A DNA stretch of 64,000 nucleotides, from NCBI GenBank assembly GCA_964526695.1, contig CAZGJA010000144.1:1-64000 (forward strand), read 5' to 3'. The position numbers and the translations under genes are program-made. Positions 18,551 through 30,967 of this stretch are shown here, piece after piece (positions within the stretch are counted from its first letter, which is position 1; each line of letters opens with the position of its first letter). The notes below the pieces were generated by a model. It saw only the letters and a list, made by a program, of their open reading frames with translations, had not been told where the DNA came from and did no database searches. Origin of the DNA: JABWBH01 sp964526695 (lineage in GTDB: Bacteria > Planctomycetota > Phycisphaerae > UBA1845).

Positions 18551-19729
18551 ATGACGACCGTCAGTGTACAACCCAGGCTTCTCCGTTGGGCGGTTGGCCG
18601 ATCAGGCCTGCAAGAGGACCACCTGCTGGGTTTGTTCCCCGAGCTTCCCGAATGGCTAAGCGGCGAACGGCAGCCAACGCTTCGCGAGTTGGAGCTGTTT
18701 GCCCGCAAGACGATGACGCCGATTGGGTATCTTTTCTTGGAGAAACCACCCGACGAGCGATTGACTATTCCAGACTTCCGCACCATGGGGGACACGCCGA
18801 TCGATCGACTCAGTCCGAATCTGATCGACACGATCCAGGACATGCAGCGCCGTCAAGCATGGATGCGTGAGTATTTGATCAACGATGGGCAGCTGCCGCT
18901 GGAGTTTGTCGGCAGCGCCGAGCACGCCCAAAACACTGAGTCGCTCGCGGCGAAGATACGCGAGACGCTTGGTCTCAATGCTGACTGGGCAGATCAGCAA
19001 GGCACGTGGGAAGACGCGCTCCGTACGTTACGCAATTCAGCCGAGCGCATCGGACTGCTCGTTGCAACTAGCAGCGTCGTTCGGTTGAACAACCATCGCC
19101 CACTCGATCCAGAAGAGTTCCGCGGATTCGTGCTTTGCGACGAGCACGCCCCCCTTATCTTTGTGAACGGAGCCGATTCGAAGTCAGCCCAGATGTTCAC
19201 GCTCGCCCATGAATTGGTGCATGTCTGGGTTGGGAGTGATGGGCTATTCAATCTGATCCAAACCATGCCGCACAACGACGCCACCGAGCGGTTCTGCAAT
19301 CGGACTGCCGCCGAGTTTCTCGTGCCTGGGCACAAACTCCGCGAACGATGGGACGAGGTGAAGGAGCAAGTGAACCCGTTCAAGACGATTGCAAGATGGT
19401 TCAAGGTGAGTCCCGTTGCTGCGGCACGACGCGCGCTTGATCTTGGATTGATCCGAAAGGCCCGGTTCTTCGAATTCTATGAACAGGATCAGCGGGAGTT
19501 CCAGCAACGCAAGGCTGAAGAGAAGCAACGCGACAGGAAAGGTGGACCGAACTTCTACGATGTCCAAGACTTGCGTTTGGGAAAGCGATTTGCTTACGCA
19601 GTTGTCCGCGCCACTCATGAGGGCCGCCTGCTATATCGCGAGGCGTACCAGTTGACGGACCTTAAGGGAGAGACGTTCACCACATATGCGGACAGGCTTC
19701 GAGGAAGGATGATGGATGAGCGCCGGTAA
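18551..19729 (+). CDS. ImmA/IrrE-family metallopeptidase with N-terminal HTH region (putative antitoxin)
   Basis: A 392-residue protein. The first 70 residues (LLRWAVGRSGL... LPEWLSGERQPTLRELELFARK) look like a Xre-type helix-turn-helix. A zinc-protease domain follows with the HExxH motif in FTLAHELVHVWVG (His220, Glu221, His224) and a downstream ERFCNRTAAEFLVP, the second metal-ligand helix of the ImmA/IrrE family. Such proteins are regulators or antitoxin components paired with DUF4411 proteins. It overlaps the next gene by 14 bases. The DNA is visibly richer in A+T than hen1 and pnkp, so the pair was probably acquired. Confidence 0.85.
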   Translation: MTTVSVQPRLLRWAVGRSGLQEDHLLGLFPELPEWLSGERQPTLRELELFARKTMTPIGYLFLEKPPDERLTIPDFRTMGDTPIDRLSPNLIDTIQDMQRRQAWMREYLINDGQLPLEFVGSAEHAQNTESLAAKIRETLGLNADWADQQGTWEDALRTLRNSAERIGLLVATSSVVRLNNHRPLDPEEFRGFVLCDEHAPLIFVNGADSKSAQMFTLAHELVHVWVGSDGLFNLIQTMPHNDATERFCNRTAAEFLVPGHKLRERWDEVKEQVNPFKTIARWFKVSPVAAARRALDLGLIRKARFFEFYEQDQREFQQRKAEEKQRDRKGGPNFYDVQDLRLGKRFAYAVVRATHEGRLLYREAYQLTDLKGETFTTYADRLRGRMMDERR

Positions 19730-20243
19730 TCGCTATGTACTGGATGCCAACGTCTTCATCCAATCGCATCGAATGCACTATGCATTTGATATTTGCCCGG
19801 GCTTCTGGAGTGCGCTGAAGCGTCAACACGACCTTGGTAAAGTTTGCAGTATCGACAAGGTCAAGGCTGAGTTGATTGAGGAAGGCGACCAGCTTGCAGC
19901 TTGGGTGAAGAATGCGGCGCCGGAAGCATTCTTCAGAGAAACAGCCGATGCAAATGTAATCAACGTGTTCAGCAAGTTGGTCAATTGGGCTCAAACACAG
20001 AGCCAATTCACGCCGGAAGCCAAAGCTGAGTTTGCAACCGTTGCGGATGCGTGGCTCGTCGCATTTGCTAGAGTTAATGGATTGACGGTTGTTACGCATG
20101 AGGAATATGCTCCACAGGCAAAAAGAAGCATAAAGATTCCGAACGTTTGCGTCGAGTTTGGTGTGAACTACTGTAGTACATTTGAGATGCTGCGCGGACT
20201 GAAGGAGCAATTCGTGCTTAAGACCCGCCAGAAGAAGCGTTAA
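19716..20243 (+). CDS. DUF4411 PIN-like protein (putative RNase toxin)
   Basis: A 175-residue protein. It starts RYVLDANVFIQSHR, with the first PIN-domain Asp, and continues with KVKAELIEEGDQL (conserved Glu), TVADAWLVAFA (second Asp) and TVVTHEEYAP, the acidic set of a metal-dependent PIN nuclease. DUF4411 proteins are usually encoded with an ImmA/IrrE-Xre protein in a type II toxin-antitoxin arrangement, as here (14-base overlap, AGGAAGG before the ATG). The substrate is unknown; PIN toxins commonly cut tRNA, rRNA or mRNA. Codon use is more A+T-rich than its neighbours. Confidence 0.82.
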   Translation: MSAGNRYVLDANVFIQSHRMHYAFDICPGFWSALKRQHDLGKVCSIDKVKAELIEEGDQLAAWVKNAAPEAFFRETADANVINVFSKLVNWAQTQSQFTPEAKAEFATVADAWLVAFARVNGLTVVTHEEYAPQAKRSIKIPNVCVEFGVNYCSTFEMLRGLKEQFVLKTRQKKR

Positions 20244-20296
20244 CGATCGCAGGATGTCGCCAGCCACACCCAGCACGCGTCGAATTGCGTACTCCC

Positions 20297-22957
20297 ATGC
20301 AACTGCAGATCCCCGAACTCTCCCTCGTCCTCCTCATCGGCCCGTCCGGCGCGGGGAAGAGCACCTTCGCGCGCCGGCACTTCAAGCCGACCGAGGTGCT
20401 CAGCAGCGACGCCTGCCGGGCGATGGTCAGCGACGATGAGAATGATCAGGCCGTCTCGCGCGAGGCATTTGAGGTGTTGCACGCCATCGCGGCGCGGCGG
20501 CTGGCGCTGGGGCGGCTGACGGTGGTGGACGCCACCAGCGTCCGCCCCGAGGATCGCAAGCCGCTCGTTGAACTGGCGCGGGCACATCACTGCCTGCCCG
20601 TGGCGATCGTCTTCGACCTGCCGGAGCGGATCTGCCAGGAGCACAACCGCGGCCGGTCCGACCGCGCCTTTGGTCCGCACGTCATCCGGGGACAACTTGC
20701 GGCGCTTCGACGAAGCCTCCGCGGCCTGAAGCGCGAGGGCTTCAGCCATGTCCACCTTTTCAAGACAGTCGAGGACGTAGAGGCGGCGGTCGTCGAGCGC
20801 ACGCCGCTTTACAACAACAAGAAGGACGAACTCGGGCCGTTTGACATTATTGGCGACGTGCACGGCTGCTTTGATGAGCTCGTCGAATTGCTCGCTCAAC
20901 TCGGGTTCGAATACACCGGTCCTGCCGGCGCCTGGTCACACCCTCAGGGTCGCAAGTTGATCTTCCTCGGCGACCTTGTGGATCGCGGACCGAAAATCCC
21001 CGAGGTGGTCCGGCTGGTGATGGACAGCGTCGCGGCCGGCAGCGCGATGTGCGTGCCGGGCAATCACGATGTGAAGTTCATGCGCGCGGTCTGGGGCAAG
21101 AACGTGCAGATCGCGCACGGACTGGCCGAGTCGCTTGAGCAGTTCAGCGCGTATGAGGAGCACTATCGCGGATTCAGCCGCATTACCGCCGAATTCATCG
21201 ATTCGCTTATCAGCCACTATGTGCTCGACGGCGGGCGGCTCGTGGTGGCGCACGCGGGGATGAAACAAGAAATGCAAGGCCGCGGGTCGCGCGCGGTGCG
21301 CGAGTTCGCACTTTACGGCGAGACGACGGGCGAGACGGACGAATTCGGCCTGCCGGTCCGCTATGAATGGGCCGCCGAATACAGAGGCAAGGCCGCCGTG
21401 GTGTACGGCCACACGCCCGTTCCGCAGCCGCAGTGGTTCAACAACACGGTCTGCATCGACACGGGCTGCGTCTTCGGCGGATCGCTCACGGCGCTGCGCT
21501 GGCCGGAGCGCGAGTTCGCCTCCGTCCCGGCGAAGGCGACCTACGCACAGCCGCGCAAGCCATTCCTGCCGCCGCAGGATGGTGCGTCCCTGTCACTCCA
21601 GCAGCGCAATGACGACGTGCTCGATCTCGAGGATGTCTTTGGCAAGCGGCACATTCAGACGCGATTGCAACGGACCATCGTCGTGCGACAGGAGAACGCC
21701 GCGGCCGCGCTGGAGATCATGAGCCGGTTCGCCGCCGATCCGCGCTGGCTGATCTACCTGCCGCCCACCATGTCGCCGACGGAGACCAGCCGCGAGCCGG
21801 GCCTGCTGGAGCACCCGCGCGAGGCGTTTGAGCATTACCGCACCAACGGAGTGGGCCGCGTCATCTGCGAAGAGAAGCACATGGGCTCGCGGGCGGTCGT
21901 GATTGTCTGCCGTGAGCGGGACGTCGTGCGGCAGCGCTTTGGCATTGGGCAGGGCGCCCAGTCCGCCGCTGCAAAGCTGAGTTCAGGTGCCGACGCAACG
22001 ACTGCAACGGGATCGTCCGCCGATGCTCTCGGCATGATCTACACGCGCACGGGGCGGCCGTTCTTCAATGACGGCGACATGGAGCGGGCGATGCTGCGAC
22101 GAGTGGCGGACGCCGTCGCGAGCGCCGGCCTGTGGGACGAACTTCAAACCGACTGGCTGTGCCTCGACTGCGAGCTGATGCCGTGGTCGGCCAAGGCGCA
22201 GGGGCTGATTCGCGAGCAGTACGCGGCCGTTGGCGCGGGAGCGCGGGCCGGGCTGGGCGAGGCCGTCGCGGCGCTGGAGCGGACGCATGCCCGGTTGATC
22301 GAGACCGGCGATCCGCCGCGCGCGCCCGTGATCGAAGCCGGCGATCTGCTGGCCGAGGCCCGGACGCGGCTGGAACTGGTGAACCGATATGTCGAGGCCT
22401 ATCGACGCTACTGCTGGGACGTGCGGGCGATCGACGACCTGCGCCTCGCGCCCTTTCACCTCCTCGCGGCCGAGGGGCGGACCTTCTTCGACCGCGATCA
22501 TGCCTGGCACATGGAAACGCTCGCGCGGCTGGCCGGCGCGGGCGACCCGGTCTTCGTGGCGACGCCGTTCAAGCTCGTGGATCTGTCCAGTGAACCGAGC
22601 GAGCGCGAGGCCACGGACTGGTGGCGAGAGCTGACCGCGCGCGGCGGAGAGGGCATGGTGGTCAAGCCGCTGGACTTCATCGCGCGCGGTCCGCGCGGCT
22701 GGCTGCAACCGGCGCTGAAAGTCCGCGGATCGGAGTACCTTCGCATCATCTACGGCCCGGAGTACACGCTACCACGGCACCTGGAACGCCTGCGCTCGAG
22801 AGGGCTGGCGGGGAAGCGATCGCTCGCGCTGCGCGAGTTCGCCCTCGGCGTGGAGTCACTGGACCGCTTCATCCGCCGCGAGCCGCTGCGCCGCGTGCAC
22901 GAGTGCGTCTTCGCCGTGCTGGCGATGGAAAGCGAGCCGGTGGACCCGCGATTGTAA
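20297..22957 (+). CDS. pnkp: Polynucleotide kinase-phosphatase-ligase Pnkp
   Basis: End-healing and sealing enzyme of the Pnkp/Hen1 RNA-repair system. The 886 residues hold three domains. The 5'-kinase has a P-loop GPSGAGKST (15-23). The metallophosphoesterase has GDVHG (186-190), GDLVDRG (225-231) and GNHD (255-258). The C-terminal adenylyltransferase/ligase has its nucleotidyl Lys in EEKHMGSR (Lys527) and a late motif GGEGMVVKPLDF. All key residues are present and the length is normal. The ATG at 20297 gives the conserved N-terminus; a TTG four codons earlier is less likely. It starts 53 bases after the DUF4411 gene, so the inserted pair may be cotranscribed with it. Confidence 0.95.
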   Translation: MQLQIPELSLVLLIGPSGAGKSTFARRHFKPTEVLSSDACRAMVSDDENDQAVSREAFEVLHAIAARRLALGRLTVVDATSVRPEDRKPLVELARAHHCLPVAIVFDLPERICQEHNRGRSDRAFGPHVIRGQLAALRRSLRGLKREGFSHVHLFKTVEDVEAAVVERTPLYNNKKDELGPFDIIGDVHGCFDELVELLAQLGFEYTGPAGAWSHPQGRKLIFLGDLVDRGPKIPEVVRLVMDSVAAGSAMCVPGNHDVKFMRAVWGKNVQIAHGLAESLEQFSAYEEHYRGFSRITAEFIDSLISHYVLDGGRLVVAHAGMKQEMQGRGSRAVREFALYGETTGETDEFGLPVRYEWAAEYRGKAAVVYGHTPVPQPQWFNNTVCIDTGCVFGGSLTALRWPEREFASVPAKATYAQPRKPFLPPQDGASLSLQQRNDDVLDLEDVFGKRHIQTRLQRTIVVRQENAAAALEIMSRFAADPRWLIYLPPTMSPTETSREPGLLEHPREAFEHYRTNGVGRVICEEKHMGSRAVVIVCRERDVVRQRFGIGQGAQSAAAKLSSGADATTATGSSADALGMIYTRTGRPFFNDGDMERAMLRRVADAVASAGLWDELQTDWLCLDCELMPWSAKAQGLIREQYAAVGAGARAGLGEAVAALERTHARLIETGDPPRAPVIEAGDLLAEARTRLELVNRYVEAYRRYCWDVRAIDDLRLAPFHLLAAEGRTFFDRDHAWHMETLARLAGAGDPVFVATPFKLVDLSSEPSEREATDWWRELTARGGEGMVVKPLDFIARGPRGWLQPALKVRGSEYLRIIYGPEYTLPRHLERLRSRGLAGKRSLALREFALGVESLDRFIRREPLRRVHECVFAVLAMESEPVDPRL

Positions 22958-23084
22958 CCGTGGGTGAAATCCACGGACAATTCGCTTTCCCGTTGCGTTT
23001 CGACCCCGAAAGGAGTCGTACAAACGGGTGTAGCCCCGGCGACGCGGCGACACAACGAGGCCAGCGTGGCGTGGCGGGTTGCTA

Positions 23085-24362
23085 TCACGGGGTCGTCCCA
23101 GAGGAACCCACCACGCGCAACCCGCTGGCGTAGCCGCGGCTGCCGGCGGCGCTCCAGTCGCGGCGCGCCGAGCGGCAGTAGTGTGGATAGTTGTACCAAC
23201 TGCCGCCGCGAAGGACGCGGGCTTCACCCGACGCCAGCCCAATCGGATCCTTCGCCTCGTTGGCCGAATACGACCCGTACCGATCGGCGCACCACTCCCA
23301 CACGTTGCCGTGTACGTCGTACAAGCCCCAGGCGTTGGGCTTCCTCAGGCCGACCGGATGCGTTTTCGCCTCGGAATTGTCGCTGTACCAGGCGTAATCC
23401 TGCAAGTCGAATTCGCGGTCGCCGAAAGTCCACTTGCCGGTGCCGCCCGCCCGGCACGCGTACTCCCATTCGGCTTCGGTCGGCAGACGGACCTCGCGGC
23501 GAGCCTTCAGCGAGAGTTTCCGGCAGAACTCCTGCGCATCATCCCAGGTGACTTGCTCCACGGGCAAATCGTCGCCCTTGAAATACGAAGGGTTGTCGCC
23601 CATCACCGCCTTCCACTGGGCCTGGGTCACCTCGGCCTTGCCCATGTAAAAGGGCTTGCTGATGCGGACGGCGTGCACCGGCTTCTCGCCATCAACGCTG
23701 CCCATCTGGAAGCTGCCCGCCTCGATGCGGACCAGGTCCATCTTGACGCCGCCGCCGAGGTCGAGGGTCATGACCTTGTCGCCTACGGGAGGAGGTGTCT
23801 CGCCCTTGGGTCGGGAAACCTCCGGGGCCAGCCCGAGCAGCTCACGAGCGCCGCTGCCCGCCAGATCCCAGAGGTCCGCCTTTCCGCCGGAGAGTTTGCG
23901 GCTGAAATGCCCCTCCTGCCGCCCGGTGTTCACGTCCACCAGTCGGATCGTCAACACCCAGGCGTCGCCGAGCTTGGCGGCGAACCCGCCGATCATCTTC
24001 TGGACGTCGAGGCTCTTGCCAAACTTGACCAGGCATTTGACCTGGTCGCACTCGCCTATGACGGCCCAGTCCTTCTCGTCCATGCGCTCCTTCATCATCT
24101 CGCGGTCCATAAGGTCGAACTTGCCGGCATTCTGGCACTCGCTTCGTACCGCGTCGGCCAGGGCGATGCCGTCGGAGGCGGTCACCTGGTCGCCCGGTTT
24201 GAAATCGAGCACGGCCAGTCGCGTTTTCTCTTGTTCCTTGGGCTTGTCCTGCTCCGGAGGCGCAGGCGGCTCGGCGGCCGGCGCGCTGACCGTGACCAAG
24301 GCGAGAATGGCCATGGCGCACCACGGTTGCCGCCTCGATGGGATGGTGACGACCCGCCGCAT
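23085..24362 (-). CDS. CsgG/LpoB-like domain fused to a SUMF1 (formylglycine-generating-enzyme-like) domain
   Basis: A secreted or anchored protein of 425 residues. A signal-like hydrophobic stretch (about 12-29) leads to a domain starting RLAVLDFKPGDQVTASDGIALADAVRSEC, the CsgG/LpoB/TolB-like nucleotide-fold module often seen in periplasmic proteins. After about residue 200 follows a SUMF1 domain: MDLVRIEAGSFQMGS, PVEQVTWDDAQEFC, RLPTEAEWEYACRAG, GLYDVHGNVWEWCAD and RVLRGGSWYNYPHYCRSARR. The two copper-site Cys of true formylglycine-generating enzyme are not obvious, so sulfatase activation is doubtful; the last residues (GLRVVGSSGTTP) replace the usual GFR end. AAGGAGGGC precedes the ATG at 24362. 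Confidence 0.8.
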   Translation of the reverse strand: MRRVVTIPSRRQPWCAMAILALVTVSAPAAEPPAPPEQDKPKEQEKTRLAVLDFKPGDQVTASDGIALADAVRSECQNAGKFDLMDREMMKERMDEKDWAVIGECDQVKCLVKFGKSLDVQKMIGGFAAKLGDAWVLTIRLVDVNTGRQEGHFSRKLSGGKADLWDLAGSGARELLGLAPEVSRPKGETPPPVGDKVMTLDLGGGVKMDLVRIEAGSFQMGSVDGEKPVHAVRISKPFYMGKAEVTQAQWKAVMGDNPSYFKGDDLPVEQVTWDDAQEFCRKLSLKARREVRLPTEAEWEYACRAGGTGKWTFGDREFDLQDYAWYSDNSEAKTHPVGLRKPNAWGLYDVHGNVWEWCADRYGSYSANEAKDPIGLASGEARVLRGGSWYNYPHYCRSARRDWSAAGSRGYASGLRVVGSSGTTP

Positions 24363-24494
24363 GAGAATGCCCTCCTTCAAGCACTCGTCGCGATTCCAAG
24401 GCCCCTAGAGCGTACCGCGAGCGCGGAGTTCTTCAATGATTCAGACCACATGGAACCCTGATGGGATAGGCGTGCCCGAGAGGTCGTACCGCCG

Positions 24495-24743
24495 TCAACC
24501 CACCTTCGCCATGTCCAAAACGGGTACGCTGACTCGTTTTGCTCCCTTCATCCCGTGCGCTGCCAGTTCGTCCAGTCTTTCGAGGACCGGCCCCGGGTAA
24601 TAGCGCTCTCCGCACTTGATGCAAACGCCAACCCGCACGTTGCGAAAAACGTAAAGCTCGTCGCCCCGGCGAAGGTCCACCGTCACCTTCCTCCCGCGCA
24701 CCCCGCCGCCGCAGTACTCGCAGTCGTCGAATCTTCTATTCAT
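24495..24743 (-). CDS. YgiT-type zinc-finger protein (putative antitoxin)
   Basis: An 82-residue protein. A treble-clef-like zinc site is formed by CEYCGG near the N-terminus and CIKCGERYYPG in the middle. The C-terminus (VSVPVLDMAKVG) matches the short YgiT/MqsA-N family in which the zinc domain pairs with an upstream toxin. Its ATG overlaps the stop of the DUF4258 gene (ATGA), which fixes the start and implies translational coupling. Confidence 0.85.
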   Translation of the reverse strand: MNRRFDDCEYCGGGVRGRKVTVDLRRGDELYVFRNVRVGVCIKCGERYYPGPVLERLDELAAHGMKGAKRVSVPVLDMAKVG

Positions 24744-25015
24744 CGCGCGTACACCGTGATTACTCGAACGATTCCTGTTTCCGTCAGTCGGCACACGAGG
24801 GCAAGGTTGCGTCGGTTCACGCTCTTCCCATGCACCACGTCCTTACGCCGTCCCGTGCCGTGTCGTTGTGTGGACGCAATCCTCCCGGAGTATATCCCAG
24901 CCTTGACGTCCCCGATCGTGAAGCCATCCTGTTCCATCTCGTCCTTGGCATGCCCGGTCAGCTCGTACTGGCCCAGCGCTACCTTCTGGCGATAGACTGC
25001 GATCCGCGAAGCCAT
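24740..25015 (-). CDS. DUF4258 protein (putative toxin)
   Basis: A 91-residue protein. The sequence (LTGHAKDEMEQDGFTIGDVKAGI, then a strand carrying RKDVVHGKSVNRRNLALVCRL) fits DUF4258, a small fold related to RelE/BrnT-like toxins and usually encoded with a YgiT zinc-finger antitoxin. The conserved His in TGHAKDEM is present. Toxin-first order with a 4-base overlap is typical of this pair. It lies 128 bases from the carB start, transcribed away from it. Activity is inferred from family context only. Confidence 0.8.
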   Translation of the reverse strand: MASRIAVYRQKVALGQYELTGHAKDEMEQDGFTIGDVKAGIYSGRIASTQRHGTGRRKDVVHGKSVNRRNLALVCRLTETGIVRVITVYAR

Positions 25016-25143
25016 GCTGCCTCGTTTCACGGTTTGCGGGCACGGCTGCGGCCAAGGAACTCGCTCTCTCGGCAGCGGTGGCGTGCCTCGCTACAATCCG
25101 TCCCACGCGTGCCGACGGTCATCCGTGACGCGCGTCGGATTAT

Positions 25144-28989
<3,846 letters not shown>

Positions 28990-29011
28990 GACTTTCTCGT
29001 CGCGGGATCAG

Positions 29012-29590
29012 TCAGTCCAGTTCCGCCGGCGGCGGCAGCGCCGCAAGCGTCCGGAACTCGTCGCGGACGTAGGGGTTGAGCTGGTCCGAAAAGTCGCGAT
29101 TGAGTTGCAAGAGATGGATCAGCTCAAGCACGTCCGAGCGGTCTTTGATGCGCTGGGGCGCGGACATCGCGCTCGCCAGCTTCATCTCGACAAGCGTGTG
29201 CAGATTGACGAACGACAGCCCGTCTTCGGTCGTCCACCCGACGGATCGCGGGTCGGCGAATTGCACCGGCTTCGGCCGGCCGTCGCCGGGGAATTCGCCG
29301 GCAATGAGGAACTCGATCCCCACGCGCGTGATGTCATCTCGAAGATGTCGGCTGCCCGCGGACTTGGGCGCGTAGCCGTGCCCGACAAGCCGGTCGTGAA
29401 TCCGCCGCAGACTCTCGGCGGAGTCGATCAGAATGTCCACGTCCTGCGTCGAACGGAGAAGCCCATACTGCTGAAGTGCGATGCCGCCGACCACGGCGTA
29501 GGCCACGCCGAGGCGATCCAGCTCGCCGGCCACGCGCCGCAGGGTTTCCCAGACCACACCATCGCGGTGCGTCTGCCGATCCGCTTCCAT
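29012..29590 (-). CDS. Nucleotidyltransferase-fold protein (AbiEii/DUF6036-like)
   Basis: A 192-residue protein. The minimal nucleotidyltransferase pattern is visible: VVGGIALQQYGLLRSTQDVDILID, i.e. hG-G...x-D-x-D, at about residues 34-57. A further Glu lies in RVGIEFLIAGE and a helical C-terminal half follows. Similar stand-alone proteins act in toxin-antitoxin or abortive-infection settings or as antitoxin-like partners, but no partner gene is adjacent. The ATG at 29590 is chosen; alternative upstream codons have no conserved sequence. It lies between carB (convergent) and the M42 peptidase gene (same strand). Confidence 0.7.
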   Translation of the reverse strand: MEADRQTHRDGVVWETLRRVAGELDRLGVAYAVVGGIALQQYGLLRSTQDVDILIDSAESLRRIHDRLVGHGYAPKSAGSRHLRDDITRVGIEFLIAGEFPGDGRPKPVQFADPRSVGWTTEDGLSFVNLHTLVEMKLASAMSAPQRIKDRSDVLELIHLLQLNRDFSDQLNPYVRDEFRTLAALPPPAELD

Positions 29591-29748
29591 AAGACGTTCT
29601 TTCAAGCTGCCGGTCACGCGAGGCGCCCTGAGTGCATCGTATGCGCTGTTCCCACAGGATTGTACCCGCGGGCGGTGCGGCAGTCGATATGGTGTGTGAA
29701 CGCGACGCCAGCGCGCTGGATTCTGGAACCCTCGGGAAAACCGCGGAT

Positions 29749-30876
29749 TCACGCGGGCTGCTTCACGGAAGCGCACAGCAACTCCGCATACGTGCTCTCC
29801 AAATCCGCCAGCCACTTGGCGAGTTCCAGGTTCCCTCCGTCGTAGGCCTGGTCCGTTTCCACCAGTGCGACGAACCACTTCACCATGTTCGCCCAGTCGG
29901 AAAGGTGGATGTACTCCGGCGCGATGCGGTTGCGCTTGCGATCGACGTTGTGGTAATTGCCCAGCGCCACGCACACGCCGGCCGCGTCGTAGCCGAAGTG
30001 GCAGAACGCCGACGCCTCGCACGTTCCTCCGTCCATGAGCTTGCGCTGGAATTGGAACTTGCGGTCGCGTTTGCCCAGTTGCGTGGCCACCGTTTGCAGC
30101 CAGGCGACGACGCTGGGGTTGAAGATGTTGCCCTTGTCGCCCACGCGCAGGATCGGGCCGGCGCCCTGCGGCGCGTTCGGCAGCTCGGAGCTGGTCTCGA
30201 CGTTGACGACCACGCAATGCCGCGGGATCGTGCCCAGCCGGCAGGCCGCCATCGCGCCGACAAAGCCGACCTCCTCCGCCCGCGTGAACAGGAAGTACGC
30301 CTCGCCCTCCGACGTGCCGCGCGACAGCCGCTCGATGGCCGCGAGGATCGCCGCGCACCCGGCCACGTCGTCACACCCGCGGCAGTAAACGCGGTCGTTC
30401 TTCTCGACGGGATCGGGAATGTCCCACATGCCCACGCAGCGCGGCGGCACCGGCGACTCGACCTCGATCATCGCCGTATCCACGCGCTTGCGACCGGCCT
30501 TCACCGCCGTCTTGATCGACTTCACCTGCCCGCGGACCCAACGGTCGTCAACGAAAAACCGCACTTTCGTGCCGACAAACAGCTCAGGTGGAACCCATCC
30601 GCGCCACATCGCGCGCAGCCGCTTGCGACCGCTCATCGCGTCGCTGACGAATCCGGGATGGTCGGTGTGCGCCGTGATGCACACCGGTCGCGCCACGGCG
30701 CGCCCGGGCCGATGGAAATGGACCAGCACGTTCCCCGCCTCGTCGCGCGTCAGGGCGCAGTCCTTGCACTGCCCCACGAAGCTCTCGATGTACGCGATGA
30801 CGCGATGCTCCGCGAACGGCGCCGTCGGGATCGTGAGCATGTCGTGCAGGATGCGTCGTGATCGTGAATCAAGCAT
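29749..30876 (-). CDS. M42-family aminopeptidase
   Basis: A cytosolic dinuclear-metal aminopeptidase or deblocking peptidase. It has 375 residues. The metal ligands are visible as ITAHTDHPG (about 67-75), RGCDDVAG (about 165-172), FTRAEEVGFVGA with the catalytic Glu-Glu (about 196-207), and the later NVETSSE. The end of the protein (the region around LSDWANMVKWF) is typical. The specificity is unknown. It is transcribed in the same direction as the nucleotidyltransferase, 158 bases apart. Confidence 0.85.
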   Translation of the reverse strand: MLDSRSRRILHDMLTIPTAPFAEHRVIAYIESFVGQCKDCALTRDEAGNVLVHFHRPGRAVARPVCITAHTDHPGFVSDAMSGRKRLRAMWRGWVPPELFVGTKVRFFVDDRWVRGQVKSIKTAVKAGRKRVDTAMIEVESPVPPRCVGMWDIPDPVEKNDRVYCRGCDDVAGCAAILAAIERLSRGTSEGEAYFLFTRAEEVGFVGAMAACRLGTIPRHCVVVNVETSSELPNAPQGAGPILRVGDKGNIFNPSVVAWLQTVATQLGKRDRKFQFQRKLMDGGTCEASAFCHFGYDAAGVCVALGNYHNVDRKRNRIAPEYIHLSDWANMVKWFVALVETDQAYDGGNLELAKWLADLESTYAELLCASVKQPA

Positions 30877-30967
30877 GACAGCAAGATAAAGCGCGCGAAG
30901 GTCGCGGGCAATGAGGAAGCCCCGGAACCCGCGGCGCGTGGTCCACGGGACGCGGGATTTCCCTGAG

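Noticed and set aside
20900..20915. tRNA T-loop-like GGTTCGAAT
   Set aside because: It lies inside the conserved phosphatase domain of pnkp with no acceptor or anticodon stems around it.
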